Below, piece by piece: positions 46,152 to 60,960 of a DNA stretch of 64,000 nt (positions are counted from its first letter, which is position 1; every line of letters starts with the position of its first letter). Made by a program: the position numbers and the translations under genes. Location of the stretch: positions 23,302,501-23,366,500 of the forward strand of contig CM076154.1 in assembly GCA_038025085.1 (NCBI GenBank), in the 5' to 3' direction. This stretch comes from Tetragonia tetragonoides. Lineage: Eukaryota; Streptophyta; Magnoliopsida; Caryophyllales; Aizoaceae. The notes beneath the pieces were generated by a model. It worked only from the letters and a program-made list of their open reading frames with translations. It did not search any database and was not told where the DNA came from.

Positions 46152-46299
46152 AGAAAGCACGCGTTTTAAAAAGCTCATACGACTAGGGTGAAAGAAATTG
46201 AGTTCTTTTGTGTTGTATATTAAGAGAAAGCACCCAAATTCTTTATTTGCATTCATTTGAGTGAAAATCTACACGAAGAATGTTTACAAGTACAAACAA

Positions 46300-49200
46300 G
46301 CTTCAACTCACGCTTTTGAATGCATTTACGAGTTTTAAAAGCTCTTACGACTAGGGTGAAAGAGATTGTGTTCTTTTGTGTCGTATATTAAGAGAAAGCA
46401 CCCAAATGATTTGTTTGCATTCATTCGAGGGTGAAACTACACCAAGTATTTTTACAAGTACAAAAAAGCTTCAACTCAAGGATTTGAATGCATTAACGTG
46501 TTTGAATGCATTTCGCGTTTTCATAGCTTTTACGACTAGGGTAAAAGAGATTGAGTTCTTTTGTGTTGCATATTAAGAGAAAGCACCAAATGCTTTGTTT
46601 GAATTCATTTGGGTGAGAAACTACACCAAGGATGTTTACAAGTACAAACAAGCTTCAACTCAATCTTTTGAATGCATTTACGCGATTTAAAAGCTCATAC
46701 GACTAGGGTGAAAGAGATGGAGTTCTTTTGTATTGTATTTTAAGAGAAAGCACCCAAATGCTTTGTTTGCATTCATTTGAGCGTGAAACTACAGCAACGA
46801 TGTTTACAAGTACCAACAAGATTCAACTCAAGCTTTTGAATGCATTTACGCGTTTTGAATGCATTTTCGCGTTTAACCAGCTCTTACGACTAGGCTGAAA
46901 GAGGTTGAGTTCTTTTGTGTTGTATATTAAGGGAAAGCACCCAAATGCTTTGTTTGCATTCATTTGAATGTAAAAATACACAAATGATGTTTACAAGTAC
47001 AAACAAGGTTCAACTCAAACTTTTGAATGCATTTACGCGTTTTAAAAGGTCATATGACTAGGGTGAAAGAGATTGAGTTCTTTTGTGTTGTATAATAAGC
47101 GAAAGCAGCCAGATGCTTTGTTTGCATTCATTTGAGTGAGAAACTACACGAAGTATGCTTACAAGTACAAACAAGCTTCAACTTAGGCTTTTGAATGCAT
47201 TTACGCGTTTTGGATGCATTTCGCGTTTTAATAGCTCTTACGACTAGGGTGAAAGAGATTTAGTTCTTTTGTGTTGTATATTAAGAGAAAGCACCCAAAT
47301 GCTTTGTTTGCATTCATTTGAGGGAGAAACTACACCAATGATGTTTACAAGTACAAACAAGCTTCAACTCATGCTTTTGAATGTATTTACGCGTTTTAAA
47401 AGCTCATACGACTAGGGTGAAAGAGATTGAGTTCTTTTGTGTTGTATATTAAGAGAAAGCACCCAGATGCTTTGTTTGCATTCATTCTAGTGAGAAATTA
47501 CACCAAGGATGCTTACATGTACAAACAATCTTCAACTTAAGCTTTTGAATGCATTTACGCGTTTTGAATGCATTTCGCGTTTTAACAGCTCTTATGACTA
47601 GGTTGAAAGACATTGAGTTCTTTTGTGTTGTATATTAGAGAAAGCACCCAAATTCTTTGTTTGCATTCATTTGAGTGTGAAACTACAGCAAGGATGTTTA
47701 CAAGTACAAACAACCTTCAACTCAAACTTTTGAATGCAGTTACGCTTTTTAAAAGCTCATACAACAAGGGTGAAAGAGATTGAGTTCTTTTATGTTGTAT
47801 ATAAAGAGAAAGCACCCAGATGCTTTGTTTGCATTCATTTGAGTGAGAAACTACACCAATGATGTTTACAACATGCTTCAACTCAAGCATTTGAATGCAT
47901 TTACGCGTTTTGAAAGCTCATACGACTGGGGTGAAAGAGATTGAGTTCTTTTGTGTTGTATATTAAGAGAAAGTACCCAAATGCTTTGTTTGCATTCATT
48001 TGAGTGTGAAACTACAGCATCGATGTTTAGAAGTACCAACAAGCTTCAACTCATGCTTTTTAATGCATTTACGCGTTTTAAGAGCTCTTACGACTAGGGT
48101 GAAAGAGATTGTGTTCTTTTGTGTCGTATATTAAGAGAAAGCACCCAAATGCTTTGTTTGCATTCATTTGAGTGTGAAACTACACCAAGGATTTTTACAA
48201 GTACAAACAAGCTTCAACTCAAGGATTTGAATGCATTAACGTGTATGAATGCATTTCGCGTTTCAATAGCTTTTACGACTACGGTAAAAGAGATTGAGTT
48301 CTTTTGTGTTGCATATTAACAGAAAGCACCCAAATGCTTTGTTTGAATTCAAATGGGTGAGAAACTACGCCAAGGATGTTTACAAGTACAAACAAGCTTC
48401 AACTCAATCTTTTGAATGCATTTACGCGATTTAAAACCTCATACGACTAGGGTGAAAGAGATTGAGTTCTTTTGTATTGTATATTAAGAGAAAGCACCCA
48501 AATGCTTTGTTTGCATTCATTTGAGCGTGAAACTACAACAACGATGTTTACAAGTACCAACAAGATTCAACTCAAGCTTTTGAATGCATTTACGCGTTTT
48601 GAATGCATTTTCGCGTTTTAACAGTTCTTACGACTAGGCTGAAAGAGGTTGAGTTCTTTTGTGTTGTATATTAAGGGAAAGCACCCAAATGCTTTGTTTG
48701 CATTCATTTGAATGTAAAACTACATAAATGATGTTTACAAGTACAAACAAGGTTCAACTCAAACTTTTGAATGCATTTACGCGTTTTCAAAGCTCATATG
48801 ACTAGGGTGAAAGAGATTGAGTTCTTTTGTGTTGAATAATAAGCGAAAGCAGCCAGATGCTTTGTTTGCATTCATTTGAGTGAGAAACTACACGAAGCAT
48901 GCTTACAAGTACAAACAAGCTTAAACTTAGGCTTTTGAATGCATTTACGCGTTTTGGATGCATTTCGCGTTTTAATAGCTCTTACGACTAGGGTGAAAGA
49001 CATTGAGTTCTTTTGTGTTGTATATTTAGTGAAAGCACCCAAATTCTTTGTTTGCATTCATTTGAGGGAGAAACTACACCAATGATGTTTACAAGTACAA
49101 ACAAGGTTCAACTCATGCTTTTGAATGTATTTACGCGTTTTAAAAGCTCATACGACTAGGGTGAAAGAGATTGAGTTCTTTTGTGTTGTATATTAAGAGA

Positions 49201-49787
49201 AAGCACCCAGATGCTTTGTTTGCATTCATTCTAGTGAGAAATTACACCAAGGATGCTTACATGTACAAACAATCTTCAACTTAAGCTTTTGAATGCATTT
49301 ACGTGTTTTGAATGCATTTCGCGTTTTAACAGCTCTTATGACTAGGTTGAAAGACATTGAGTTCTTTTGTGTTGTATATTAGAGAAAGCACCCAAATTCT
49401 TTCTTTGCATTCATTTGAGTGTGAAACTACAGCAAGGATGTTTACAAGTACAAACAACCTTCAACTCAAACTTTTGAATGCAGTTACGCTTTTTAAAAGC
49501 TCATACGACAATGGTGAAAGAGATTGAGTTCTTTTATGTTGTATATAAAGAGAAAGCACCCAGATGCTTTGTTTGCATTTATTTGAGTGAGAAACTACAC
49601 CAATGATGTTTACAACATGCTTCAACTCAAGCATTTGAATGCATTTACGCGTTTTAAAAGCTCATACGACTGGGCTGAAAGAGATTGAGTTCTTTTGTGT
49701 TGTATATTAGGAGAAAGTACCCAAATGCTTTGCTTGCATTCATTTGAGTGTGAAACTACAGCAATGATGTTTAGAAGTACCAACAAG
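46300..49787 (+). repeat. Tandem higher-order repeat, about 1744 bp, two copies
   Basis: Copies at roughly 46300-48043 and 48044-49787. Matching private variants recur 1743-1744 bp apart: TGTGTCGTATATT near 46378 and 48122, TTAAGGGAAAGC near 46931 and 48675, and TATGTTGTATATAAAG at 47791 and 49535. The unit spans about ten monomers. Boundaries are approximate. Confidence 0.8.
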
Positions 49788-52700
49788 CTCCAACTGATGC
49801 TTTTTAATGCATTTACGCTATTTAACAGCTCTTACAACTAGGGTGAAAGAGATTATGTCTTTTTTTTTGTGTTGTATATTAAGAGAAAGCACCCAAATGC
49901 TTTGTTTGCATTCATTTGAGTGTGAAACAACACCAAGGATGTTTACAAGTACAAACAAGCTTCAACTCAACCTTTCCAATGCATTTACGCGTTTTGAATG
50001 CATTTCGCGTTTTAAGAGCTGTTACGACTAGGGTGAAAGAGATTGAGTTCTTTTGTGTTGTATATTAAGAGAAAGCACCCAAATGCTTTGTTTGCATTCA
50101 TTTGAGTGTGAAACTACATCAATGATGTTTACAAGTACAACCAAGCTTCAACTCAAGCTTTTGAATGCATTTACGCGTTTTGAATGCATTTATGCGTTTT
50201 AACAACACTTACGACTAGGGTGAAAGAAATTGAGTTCTTTTGTGTTGTATATTAAGAGAAAGCACCCAGATGCTTTTTTTGCATTCATTTGAGTGTGAAA
50301 CTACACCAATGATGTTTACAAGTACAAACGAGCTTCAACTCAAGGTTTTGAAAGCATTAACGTGTTTTGAATGCATTTTGCGTTTTAACAGCTCTTACGA
50401 CTAGGGTGAAAGAAATTGAGTTCTTTTGTGTTGTATATTAAGAGAGAGCACCCAAATGCTTTGTTTGCATTCATTTGAGTGTGAAACTACACCAATGATG
50501 TTTATAAGTACAAAAAAGCTTCCATTCAAGCTTTTCAATGCATTTACGAGTTTAAAAGCTCATAAGACTAGGGTGAAAGAGATTGAGTTCTTTTGTGTTG
50601 AATATTAAGAGAAAGCACCCAGATGCTTGTTTTCATTCACTTGAGTGAGAAACAACACCAAGAATGCTCACAAGTACAAACAAGCTTTAACTCAAGCTTT
50701 TGAATGCATTTACGCGTTTTGAATGCATTTCGTGTTTTAACAACTCTTACGACTAGGCTGAAAGAGATTGAGTTCATTTGTGTTTTATATTAAGAAAAAG
50801 CACCCAAATGCTTTGTTTGCATTCATTTGAGTGCGAATTTACACCAAGGATGTTTACAAGAACAAACAACCTTCAACTCAAGCTTTTGAATGCATTTACG
50901 CGTTTTAAAAGCTCATACGACTAGGGTAAAAGAGATTGAGTTCTTTTGTGTTTTATATTAAGAGAAGCACGCAAATTATTTGTTTGCATTCATTTGATTG
51001 AGAATTTACACCAAGGATGTTTACAAGTACAAACAAGCTGCAAGTCAAGCTGTTGAATGCATTTACGCGTTTTAACACCTCTTACGACTAGGGTGAAAGA
51101 GATTGTGTTTTTTTGTGTTGTATATTAAGAGAAAGCACCCAAATGCTTTGTTTGCATTCATTTGAGTGTGAAACTACACCAAGGACGTATACAAGTACAA
51201 ACAAGCTTCAACTCAAGGTTTTGAATGCATTAACGTGTTTTGAATGCATTTATGCACTTCAACAGCTCTTACGACTAGGGTCAAAGAGATTCTGTTCTTT
51301 TGTGTTCTATATTAAGAGAAAGCACCCAAATGCTTTGTTTGCATTCATTTGAGTGTGAAACTACAGCAAGGGTGTTTACAAGTACAAACAACCTTCAACT
51401 CAAACTTTTGAATGCAGTTACGCTTTTTAAAAGCTCATACGACAATGGTGAAAGAGATTGAGTTCTTTTATGTTGTATATAAAGAGAAAGCACCCAGATG
51501 CTTTGTTTGCATTCATTTGAGTGAGAAACTACACCAATGATGTTTACAACATGCTTCAACTCAAGCATTTGAATGCATTTACGCGTTTTAAAAGCTCATA
51601 CGACTGGGGTGAAAGAGATTGAGTTCTTTTGTGTTGTATATTAGGAGAAAGTACCCAAATGCTTTGCTTGCATTCATTTGAGTGTGAAACTACAGCAATG
51701 ATGTTTAGAAGTACCAACAAGCTCCAACTGATGCTTTTTAATGCATTTACGCTATTTAACAGCTCTTACAACTAGGGTGAAAGAGATTATGTTTTTTTTT
51801 TTGTGTTGTATATTAAGAGAAAGCACCCAAATGCTTTGTTTGCATTCATTTGAGTGTGAAACAACACCAAGGATGTTTACAAGTACAAACAAGCTTCAAC
51901 TCAACCTTTCCAATGCATTTACGCGTTTTGAATGCATTTCGCGTTTTAAGAGCTGTTACGACTAGGGTGAAAGAGATTGAGTTCTTTTGTGTTGTATATT
52001 AAGAGAAAGCACCCAAATGCTTTGTTTGCATTCATTTGAGTGTGAAACTACATCAATGATGTTTACAAGTACAACCAAGCTTCAACTCAAGCTTTTGAAT
52101 GCATTTACGCGTTTTGAATGCATTTATGCGTTTTAACAACACTTACGACTAGGGTGAAAGAGATTGAGTTCTTTTGTGTTGTATATTAAGAGAAAGCACC
52201 CAGATGCTTTTTTTGCATTCATTTGAGTGTGAAACTACACCAATGATGTTTACAAGTACAAACGAGCTTCAACTCAAGGTTTTGAAAGCATTAACGTGTT
52301 TTGAATGCATTTTGCGTTTTAACAGCTCTTACGACTAGGGTGAAAGAAATTGAGTTCTTTTGTGTTGTATATTAAGAGAGAGCACCCAAATGCTTTGTTT
52401 GCATTCATTTGAGTGTGAAACTACACCAATGATGTTTATAAGTACAAAAAAGCTTCCATTCAAGCTTTTCAATGCATTTACGAGTTTAAAAGCTCATAAG
52501 ACTAGGGTGAAAGAGATTGAGTTCTTTTGTGTTGAATATTAAGAGAAAGCACCCAGATGCTTGTTTTCATTCACTTGAGTGAGAAACAACACCAAGAATG
52601 CTCACAAGTACAAACAAGCTTGAACTCAAGCTTTTGAATACATTTACGCGTTTTGAATGCATTTCGTGTTTTAACAACTCTTACGACTAGGCTGAAAGAG

Positions 52701-53282
52701 ATTGAGTTCATTTGTGTTTTATATTAAGACAAAGCACCCAAATGCTTTGTTTGCATTCATTTGAGTGCGAATTTACACCAAGGATGTTTACAAGAACAAA
52801 CAACCTTCAACTCAAGCTTTTGAATGCATTTACGCGTTTTAAAAGCTCATACGACTAGGGTAAAAGAGATTGAGTTCTTTTGTGTTCTATATTAAGAGAA
52901 GCACGCAAATTATTTGTTTGCATTCATTTGATTGAGAATTTACACCAAGGATGTTTACAAGTACAAACAAGCTGCAAGTCAAGCTGTTGAATGCATTTAC
53001 GCGTTTTAACACCTCTTACGACTAGGGTGAAAGAGATTGTGTTTTTTTGTGTTGTATATTAAGAGAAAGCACCCAAATGCTTTGTTTGCATTCATTTGAG
53101 TGTGAAACTACACCAAGGACGTATACAAGTACAAACAAGCTTCAACTCAAGGTTTTGAATGCATTAACGTGTTTTGAATGCATTTATGCACTTCAACAGC
53201 TCTTACGACTAGGGTCAAAGAGATTCTGTTCTTTTGTGTTCTATATTAAGAGAAAGCACCCAAATGCTTTGTTTGCATTCAT
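49415..53282 (+). repeat. Tandem higher-order repeat, 1934 bp, two near-identical copies
   Basis: Copies at roughly 49415-51348 and 51349-53282 with very few differences. Three different short reading frames recur at exactly 1934-bp offsets (49807/51741, 50426/52360, 51113/53047), and TATGTTGTATATAAAG recurs at 49535 and 51469. The left part of this unit is itself shared with the 1744-bp repeat, so the two duplications are nested. Confidence 0.88.
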
Positions 53283-56200
53283 TTGAGTGTGAAACTACCT
53301 CAATGATGTTTACAAGTACAAACAAGCTTCAACTCAAGCTTTTCAATGCATTTACGCGTTTTAAAAGCTCATACGACTTGGGTGCAAGAGATTGAGTTCT
53401 TTTGTGTTGTATATTAAGAGAAAAGAACCCAAATGCTTTGTTTGCATTTATTTGAGTGTGAAACTACACAAATGATGTTTACAAGTACAAATAAGCTTCA
53501 ACTCAAGCTTTTGAATGCATTTACGCGCTTTAAAAGCTCATACGAGTAGGGTGGAGATTGAGTTCCTTTGTGTTGAATATTAAGAGAAAGCACCCAGATG
53601 CTTTGTTTGCATTCATTTGAGTGAGAAACTGCACCAAGGATGCATAAAAGTACAAACAAGCTTTAACTTAAGCTTTTGAATGCATTTACGCGTTTTGAAT
53701 GCACTTCGTGTTTTAACAGCTCTTACGACTAGGGTGAAAGAGATTGAGTTCTTTTGTATTGTAAATTAAGAAAAAGCCCCCAAATGCTTTGCTTGCATTC
53801 ATTTGAGTGTGAAACTACACCAATATTGTTTACAAGTACAAACAAGCTTTAACTCAAGCTTTTGATTGCATTTACGCGTTTTAAAAGCTCATACGACTAG
53901 GGTGAAAGAGATTGAGATCTTTCGTGTTGTATATTAACAGAAAGCACCCAAATGCTTTGTTTGCATTTATTTGAGTGTGAAACAACACCAAGGATATTTA
54001 CAAGTACAAACAACCTTCAACTCAAGCTTTTGAATCCATTTTCGCGTTTTAACAGCTCTTACGACGAGGCCGAAAGAGATTGAGTTATTTTGTGTTTTAT
54101 ATTAAGAGAAAGCACCCAAATGCTTTTCTTGCATTCATTTGAGTGTGAAACTACACCAATGATGTTTACAAGTACAAACAAGCTTAAACTCAACCTTTTT
54201 AATGCATTTACGCGTTTTAAAAGCTCATACGACTAGGGTGAAAGAGATTGAGTTCTTTGGTGTTGTATATTAAGAGAAAGCACCCAAATGCTTTGTTTGC
54301 ATTCATCTGTGTGAGAAACTACACCAATGATGTTTACAACAAACTTCAACTCAAGCTTTTGAATTCATTTACGTGTTTTCAAAGCTCATACGACAAGGGT
54401 GAAAGAGATTGAGTTCTTTTATGTTGTATGTTAACAGAAAGCAGCCAAATGCTTTGTTTGCACTCATTAGAGTGCGAAACTACACCAAAAATGTTTACAA
54501 GTACAAAAAAGTTTCAACTCAAGCTTTTGAATGCAGTTACGCGATTTAAAATACGAGAGATTGAGTTCTTTTGTGTTATAAATTAAGAGAAAGCACCCAG
54601 ATGCTTTGTTAACATTCATTTGAGTGTGAAACAACACCAAGGATGTTTACAAGTACAAACAAGCTTCAACACATGCTTTTCACTGCATTTTCGCGTTTTA
54701 ACAACTCTTACGACTACGCTGAAAGAGATTGAGTTCTTTTGTGTTGAATATTTAGAGAAAGCACCGAGATGCTTTGTTTGCATTCATTTGAGTGAGAAAC
54801 TAACAAAGGATGTTTACAAGTACAAACAAGCTTCAACTCAATCTTTTGAATACATTTACGCATTTTAATAGCTCATACGACTCGGGTGAATGAGATTGAG
54901 TTCTTTTGTGTTGTATATTAAGAGAAAGCACCCAGATGCTTTGTTTGCATTCATTGAAGTGAGAAACTACACAAAGGATGTTTACAAGTACAAACAAGCT
55001 TCAACTCAAGATTTTGAATGCATTTACGCGTTTTGAATGCGTTGACGCGTTTTAAGAGCTCTTACGACTAGGGTGAAAGAGATTGACCTCTTTTGTGTTG
55101 TATATTAAGAGAAAGCACCCAGATGCTTTGATTGCATTCATTTAAGTGAGAAACTACACCAAGGATGTTTACAAGTACAAACAAGCTTGAACTCAAGCTT
55201 TTGAATGCATTTACGCGTTTTAAAAGCTCATACGACTAGGGTGAAAGAGATTGAGTTCTTTTGTGTTGTAAATTAAGAGAAAGCACCCAGATGCTTTGTT
55301 TGCATTCATTTGAGTGTGAAACAACACCAATGATGTTTACAAGTACAAACCAGCTTCAACTCAACTTTTCAATGCATTTTCGGGTTTTAATAGCTCTTAC
55401 GACTAGGCTGAAAAAGATTGAGTTCTTTTGTGTTGTATATTAAGAGAACGCACCTAAATGCTTTGTTTGGATTCATTTAAGTGTGAAACTACACCAATGA
55501 TGTTTACAAGTACAAACAAGCTTCAACTCAAGCTTTTGAACGCATTTACGCGTTGTAAATGCATTTTCGCGTTTTAACAGCTCTTACGACTATGCTGAAA
55601 GAGATTGAGTTCTTTTGTGTTGTATATTAAGAGAAAACACCCAAATGCTTTATTTGCATTCATTTGAGTGAGAAACTATACAAAGGATGTTTACAAGTAC
55701 AAACAAGCTTCAACTCAAGCTTTTGAATGCATTTACGCATTTTAAAAGCTTATACGACTAGGGTGAAAGAGATTGTGTTCTTTTGTGTTGTATGTTAAGA
55801 GAAAGCACCAAAATGCTTTGTTTGCAATCATTTGAGTGAGAAACTACACCAAGGATGTATACAAGTACAAACAAGTTTTACCTCAAGCTTTTGAATGCAT
55901 TTTTCGGATTTTGAATGAATTTACGCTTTTTAATAGCTCTTACGGCTAGGGTGAAGGAGATTGAGTTCTTTTGTGTTGTATATTAAGAGAAAGCACCCGA
56001 ATGCTTTGTTTGCATTCATTTGAGTGTGAAATTGCACCAAAAATGTTTACAAGTACAAACAACATTCAACTTAAGCTTTTGAATGCAGTGACGCGTTTTA
56101 AAAGCTCATACGACTAGGGTGTAAGAGATTGAGTTCTTTTGTGTTGTATATTAAGAGAAAGCACCCCAGATGCTTTGTTTTCATTCATTTGAGTGAGAAA

Positions 56201-59200
56201 CTACACCAAGGATGCTTACAAGTACAAAGAAGCTTTAACTCCAGCTTTTGAATACATTTACGTGTTTTGAATGCATTTTGCGTTTTAATAGCTCTTACGA
56301 TTAGGGTCAAAGAGATTGAGTTCTTTTGTGTTGTATATTAAGAGAAAGCACCTAAATGCTTTGTTTTCATTCATTTGAGTGTGAAACTACACCAACAATG
56401 TTTACAAGTACAAACAAGCTTAACTCAAGCTTTTGAATGCATTTACGCGTTTTAAAAGCTCATACGACGAGGGTGAAAGAGATTGAGTTCTTTTGTGTTT
56501 TATATTAAGATCACCCAAATGCTTTGTTTGCATTCATTTGAGTGTGATACAACACCAAGGATGTTTACAAGTACAAAACAGCTTCAACTCAAGCTTTTGA
56601 ATGCATTTACGCGTTTTGAATGCATTTTTGCGTTTTAACAGCTCTTACGACTAGGCTGAAAGAGATTGAGTTCATTTGTGTTTTATATTAAGAAAAAGCA
56701 CCCAAATGCTTTGTTTGCATTTATTTGAGTCAGAATTTACACAAAGGATGTTTACAAGTACAAACAAGCTTCAACTCAAGCTTTTGAATGCATTTACGCG
56801 TTTTAAAAGCTCATACGACTAGGGTGAAAGAGATTGTGTTCTTTTGTGTTGTATATTAAGAGAAAGCACCAAAATGATTTGTTTGCATTCATTTGAGTGA
56901 GAAACTACACCAAGGATGTTTACAAGTCCAAACAAGCTTCAACTCAAGCTTTTGAATGCATTTTTGGATTTTGAATGAATTTACGCGTTGTAACAGCTCT
57001 TACGACTATGGTGAAAGAGATTGAGTTCTTTTGTGTTGTATATTAAGAGAAAGCACCCAAATGCTTTGTTTGCATTCATTTGAGTGTGAAACTACACCAA
57101 GGATATTTACAAGTACAAGCAAGCTTCAACTCAAGCTTTTGAATGCATTTACGTGTTGTTAATGCATTTTCGCGTTTTAACAGCTCTTACGACTAGGCTG
57201 AAACAGATTGCGTTCTTTTGTGTTGAATATTAAGAGAAAGCACCCAGATGCTTTGTTTGCATTCATTTGAGTGAGAAACTACACCAAGGATGCTTACAAG
57301 TACAAACAAGCTTTAACTCAATCTTTTGAATGCATTTACGCGTTTTGAATGCATTTCGCGTTTTAACAGGACTTACGACTAGGGTGAAAGAGATTGAGTT
57401 CTTTTGTCTTTTATATTAAGAGAAAGCCCCCAAATGCTTTGTTTGCATTCATTTGAGTGTGAAACAACACCAAGGATGTTTACAAGTAGAAACAAGCTTC
57501 AACTCAATCTTCTGAATGCATTTTTGGATTTTGAATAAATTTACGTGTTGTAACAGCTCTTACGACTAGGGTGAAAGAGATTGAGTTCTTTTGTATTGTA
57601 TATTATGAGAAAGCCCCCAAATGCTTTGTTTGCATTCATTTGAGTGTGAAGCTACACCAATAATGTTTACAAGTACAAACAAGCTTAAACTCAAGCTTTT
57701 GAATGCATTTACTCGTTTTAAAAGCTCATACGACTAGGGTGAAAGAGATTGAGTTCTTTTGTGTTCTATATTAAGAGAAAGCACCCAAATGCTTTGCTTG
57801 CATTGATTTGAGTGTGAAACAACACCAAGGATGTTTACAAGTACAAACAACCTTCAACACAAGCTTTTGAATCCATTTACGCGTTTTGAATGCATTTTCG
57901 CGTTTTAACAGCTCTTACGACTAGGCTGAAAGCGATTGCGTTATTTTGTATTTTATATTAAGAGAAAGCACTCAAATGCTTTGTTTGCATCATTCGAGTG
58001 TGAAACTACACCAATGACGTTTACAAGTACAAACAAGCTTAAACTCAATTCTTTGAATGTATTTACGCGTTTTAAAAGCTCATACGGCTATGGTGAAAGA
58101 GATGGAGTTCTTTAGTGTTGTATATTAAGAGGAAGCACCCAAATGCTTTGTTTGCACTCATTAGAGTGCGAAACTACACTAAAAATGTTTACAAGTACAG
58201 ACAAGTTTCAACTCAACCGTTTGAATGCAGTTACGCGTTTTAAAAGCTCATACGAGAGATTGAGTTCTTTTGTGTTGTAAATTAAGAGAAAGCACCCAGA
58301 TCCTTTGTTTGCATTTATTTGAGGGTGAATCAACACCAATGATGTTTACAAGTACAAACCAGCTTCAACTCAAACTTTTCAATGCATTTTCGCGTTAGAA
58401 CAGCTCTTACGACTAGGCTGAAAGAGATTGAGTTCTTTTGTGTTATATATTAAGATAACGCACCCAAATGCTTTGTTTGCATTCATTTAAGGGTGAAACT
58501 ACACCAATTATGTTTACAAGTACAAACAAGCTTCAACTCAAGCTTTTGAATGCATTTACGTGTTGTAAATGCATTTTCGCGTTTTAACAGCTCTTACGAC
58601 TAGGCTGAAAGAGATTGAGTTCTTTTGTGTTGTATATTAAGAGAAAGCACCCAAATGCTTTATTTGCATTCATTTGAGTGAGAAACTACACAAAGGATGT
58701 TTAAAAGTACAAACAAGCTTCAACTCAAGCTTTTGAATGCATTTACGCATTTTAACAGCTCATACGACTAGGGTGAAAGAGAATGAGTTCTTTTGTGTTG
58801 TATATTAAGAGAAAGCACCAAAATGCTTTTTTTGCAATAATTTGAGTGAGAAACTACACCAAGGATGTTTACAAGTGCAAACAAGCTTTAACTCAAGGTT
58901 TTGAATGCATTTTCGGATTTTGAATGAATTTTCGCGTTTTAACAGCTCTTACGACTATGGTGAAAGAGATTGAGTTCTTTTGTGTTGTATATTAAGAGAA
59001 AGCACCCAAATACTTTGTTTGCATTCATTTGAGTGAGAAACTACACCAAGGATGTTTACAAGTACAAACAAGCTTCAACTCAAGCTTTTGAATGCATTTA
59101 CAGGTTTTGAATGCGTTTACGCGTTTTAAGCGCTCTTACGACTAGGGTGAAAGAGATTGAGCTCTTTTGTGTTGTATATTAAGAGAAAGCACCCAGATGC

Positions 59201-60439
59201 TTTGATTGCATTCATTTGAGTGAGAAACTACACCAATGATGTTTACAAGTACAAACAAGCTTCAACTGAAGCTTTGAATGCGTTTACGCGTTTTAAGAGC
59301 TCTTACGACAAGGGTGAAAGAGATTGAGCTCTTTCGTGTTGTATATTAAGAGAAAGCACCCAGATGCTTTGATTGCATTCATTTGAGTGAGAAACTACAC
59401 CAAGGATGTTTACAAGTACAAACAAGCTTCATCTCAAGCTTTTGAATGCAGTTACGCGTTTTAAAAGCTCATACGATTAGGGTGAACGAAATTGAGTTCT
59501 TATGTGTTGTATAATAAGAGAAAGCACCCAGATGCTTTGTTTGCATTCATTTGTGTGAGAAACTACACCAAGGATGTTTACAAGTACAAACAAGCTTCAA
59601 CTCAAGCTTTTGAATGCATATAAGCGTTTTGAATGCGTTTACGAGTTTTAAGAGCTCTTATGACTAGGGTAAAAGAGATTTAGTTCTTTTGTGTTGTATA
59701 TTAAGAGAAAGCAACCAAATGATTTGTTTGCATTCGTTTGAGTGAGAAACTAACAAAGGATGTTTACAAGTACAAACAAGCTTCAACTCCAGCTTTTGAA
59801 TGCATTTACGCATTTTAAAAGCTCATATGACTAGGGTGAAAGAGATTGAGTTCTTTTGTGTTGTATATTAAGAGAAAGCACCAAAGTGCTTTGTTTGCAG
59901 TCATTTGAGTGAGAAACTACACCAAGGATGTATACAAGTACAAACAAGCTTCAACTGAAGCTTTTGAATGCATTTTCGGATTTTGAATGAATTTACGCGT
60001 AGTAACAGCTCTTACGACTAGGGTGAAAGAGATTGAGTTCTTTGTGTTGTATATTAAGAGAAAGCACCCAAATGCTTTGTTTGCATTCATTTAAGTGTGA
60101 AACTGCACCAAAAATATTTACAAATACAAAAAAGATTCAACTTAAGCTTTTGAATGCAGTTACGTGTTTTAAAAGCTCATACGACTAGGTTGTTAGAGAT
60201 TTTGTTCTTTTATGTTGTATATTAAGAGAAAGCACCAAATACTTTTTTGCATTCATTTGAGTGTGAAACTACACCAAAAATGTTTACAAGTACAAACAAG
60301 TTTCAACTCAAGCTTTTGAATGCATTTACGCTTTTTAAAACCTCATACAACTAGGGTGAAAGAGATTGAGTTGTTTTGTGTTGTATATTAAGAGAAAGCA
60401 CGCAAATGCTTTGTTTGCATTCACTCCACCCAAATGATT

Positions 60440-60960
60440 TGCTTGCATTCATTTGAGTGTGAAACTACAGAAAGGATGTTTACAAGTACAAACAATCTTC
60501 AACTCAAGCTTTTGATGCTGTTATGCGTTTTAAAAGCTCATTCTACTAGGGTGAAAGAGATTGAGTTCTTTTGTGTTGTATATTAAGAGAAAGGACCCAG
60601 ATGCTTTGTTTGCATTCATTTGAGTGAGAAACTACTCCAAAGATGTTTACAAGTACAAACAAGCTTCAGCTCATGCTTTTGAATGCATTTACGCGTTTTG
60701 AATGCGTTTACGCGTTTTAAGAGCTCTTACGACTAGGGTAAAAGAGATTGAGCTCTTTTGTGTTGTATACTAAGAGAAAGCACCCAGTTGCTTTGATTGC
60801 ATTCATTTGAGTGAGAAACTACACCATGGATGTTTACAAGTACAAACAAGCTTCAAGTCAAGCTTTTGAATGCAGTTACGCGTTTTAAAAGCTCATACGA
60901 CTAGGGTGAAAGAGATAGAGTTCTTTTGTGTTGTATATTAAGAGAAAGCACCCAGATGCT
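60440..60960 (+). repeat. Distant duplicate of 33480-34160
   Basis: Several monomers here match those at 33480-34160 in the left block with shared private variants: AAAGGACCCAGATGC, CTACTCCAAAGATG, CAGCTCATGCTTTTG, TGTATACTAAGAG, CACCCAGTTGCTTTGATTGC and GAGATAGAGTTC. The left block has one additional monomer (about 33621-33797). Same orientation, about 26.8 kb apart. Confidence 0.85.
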
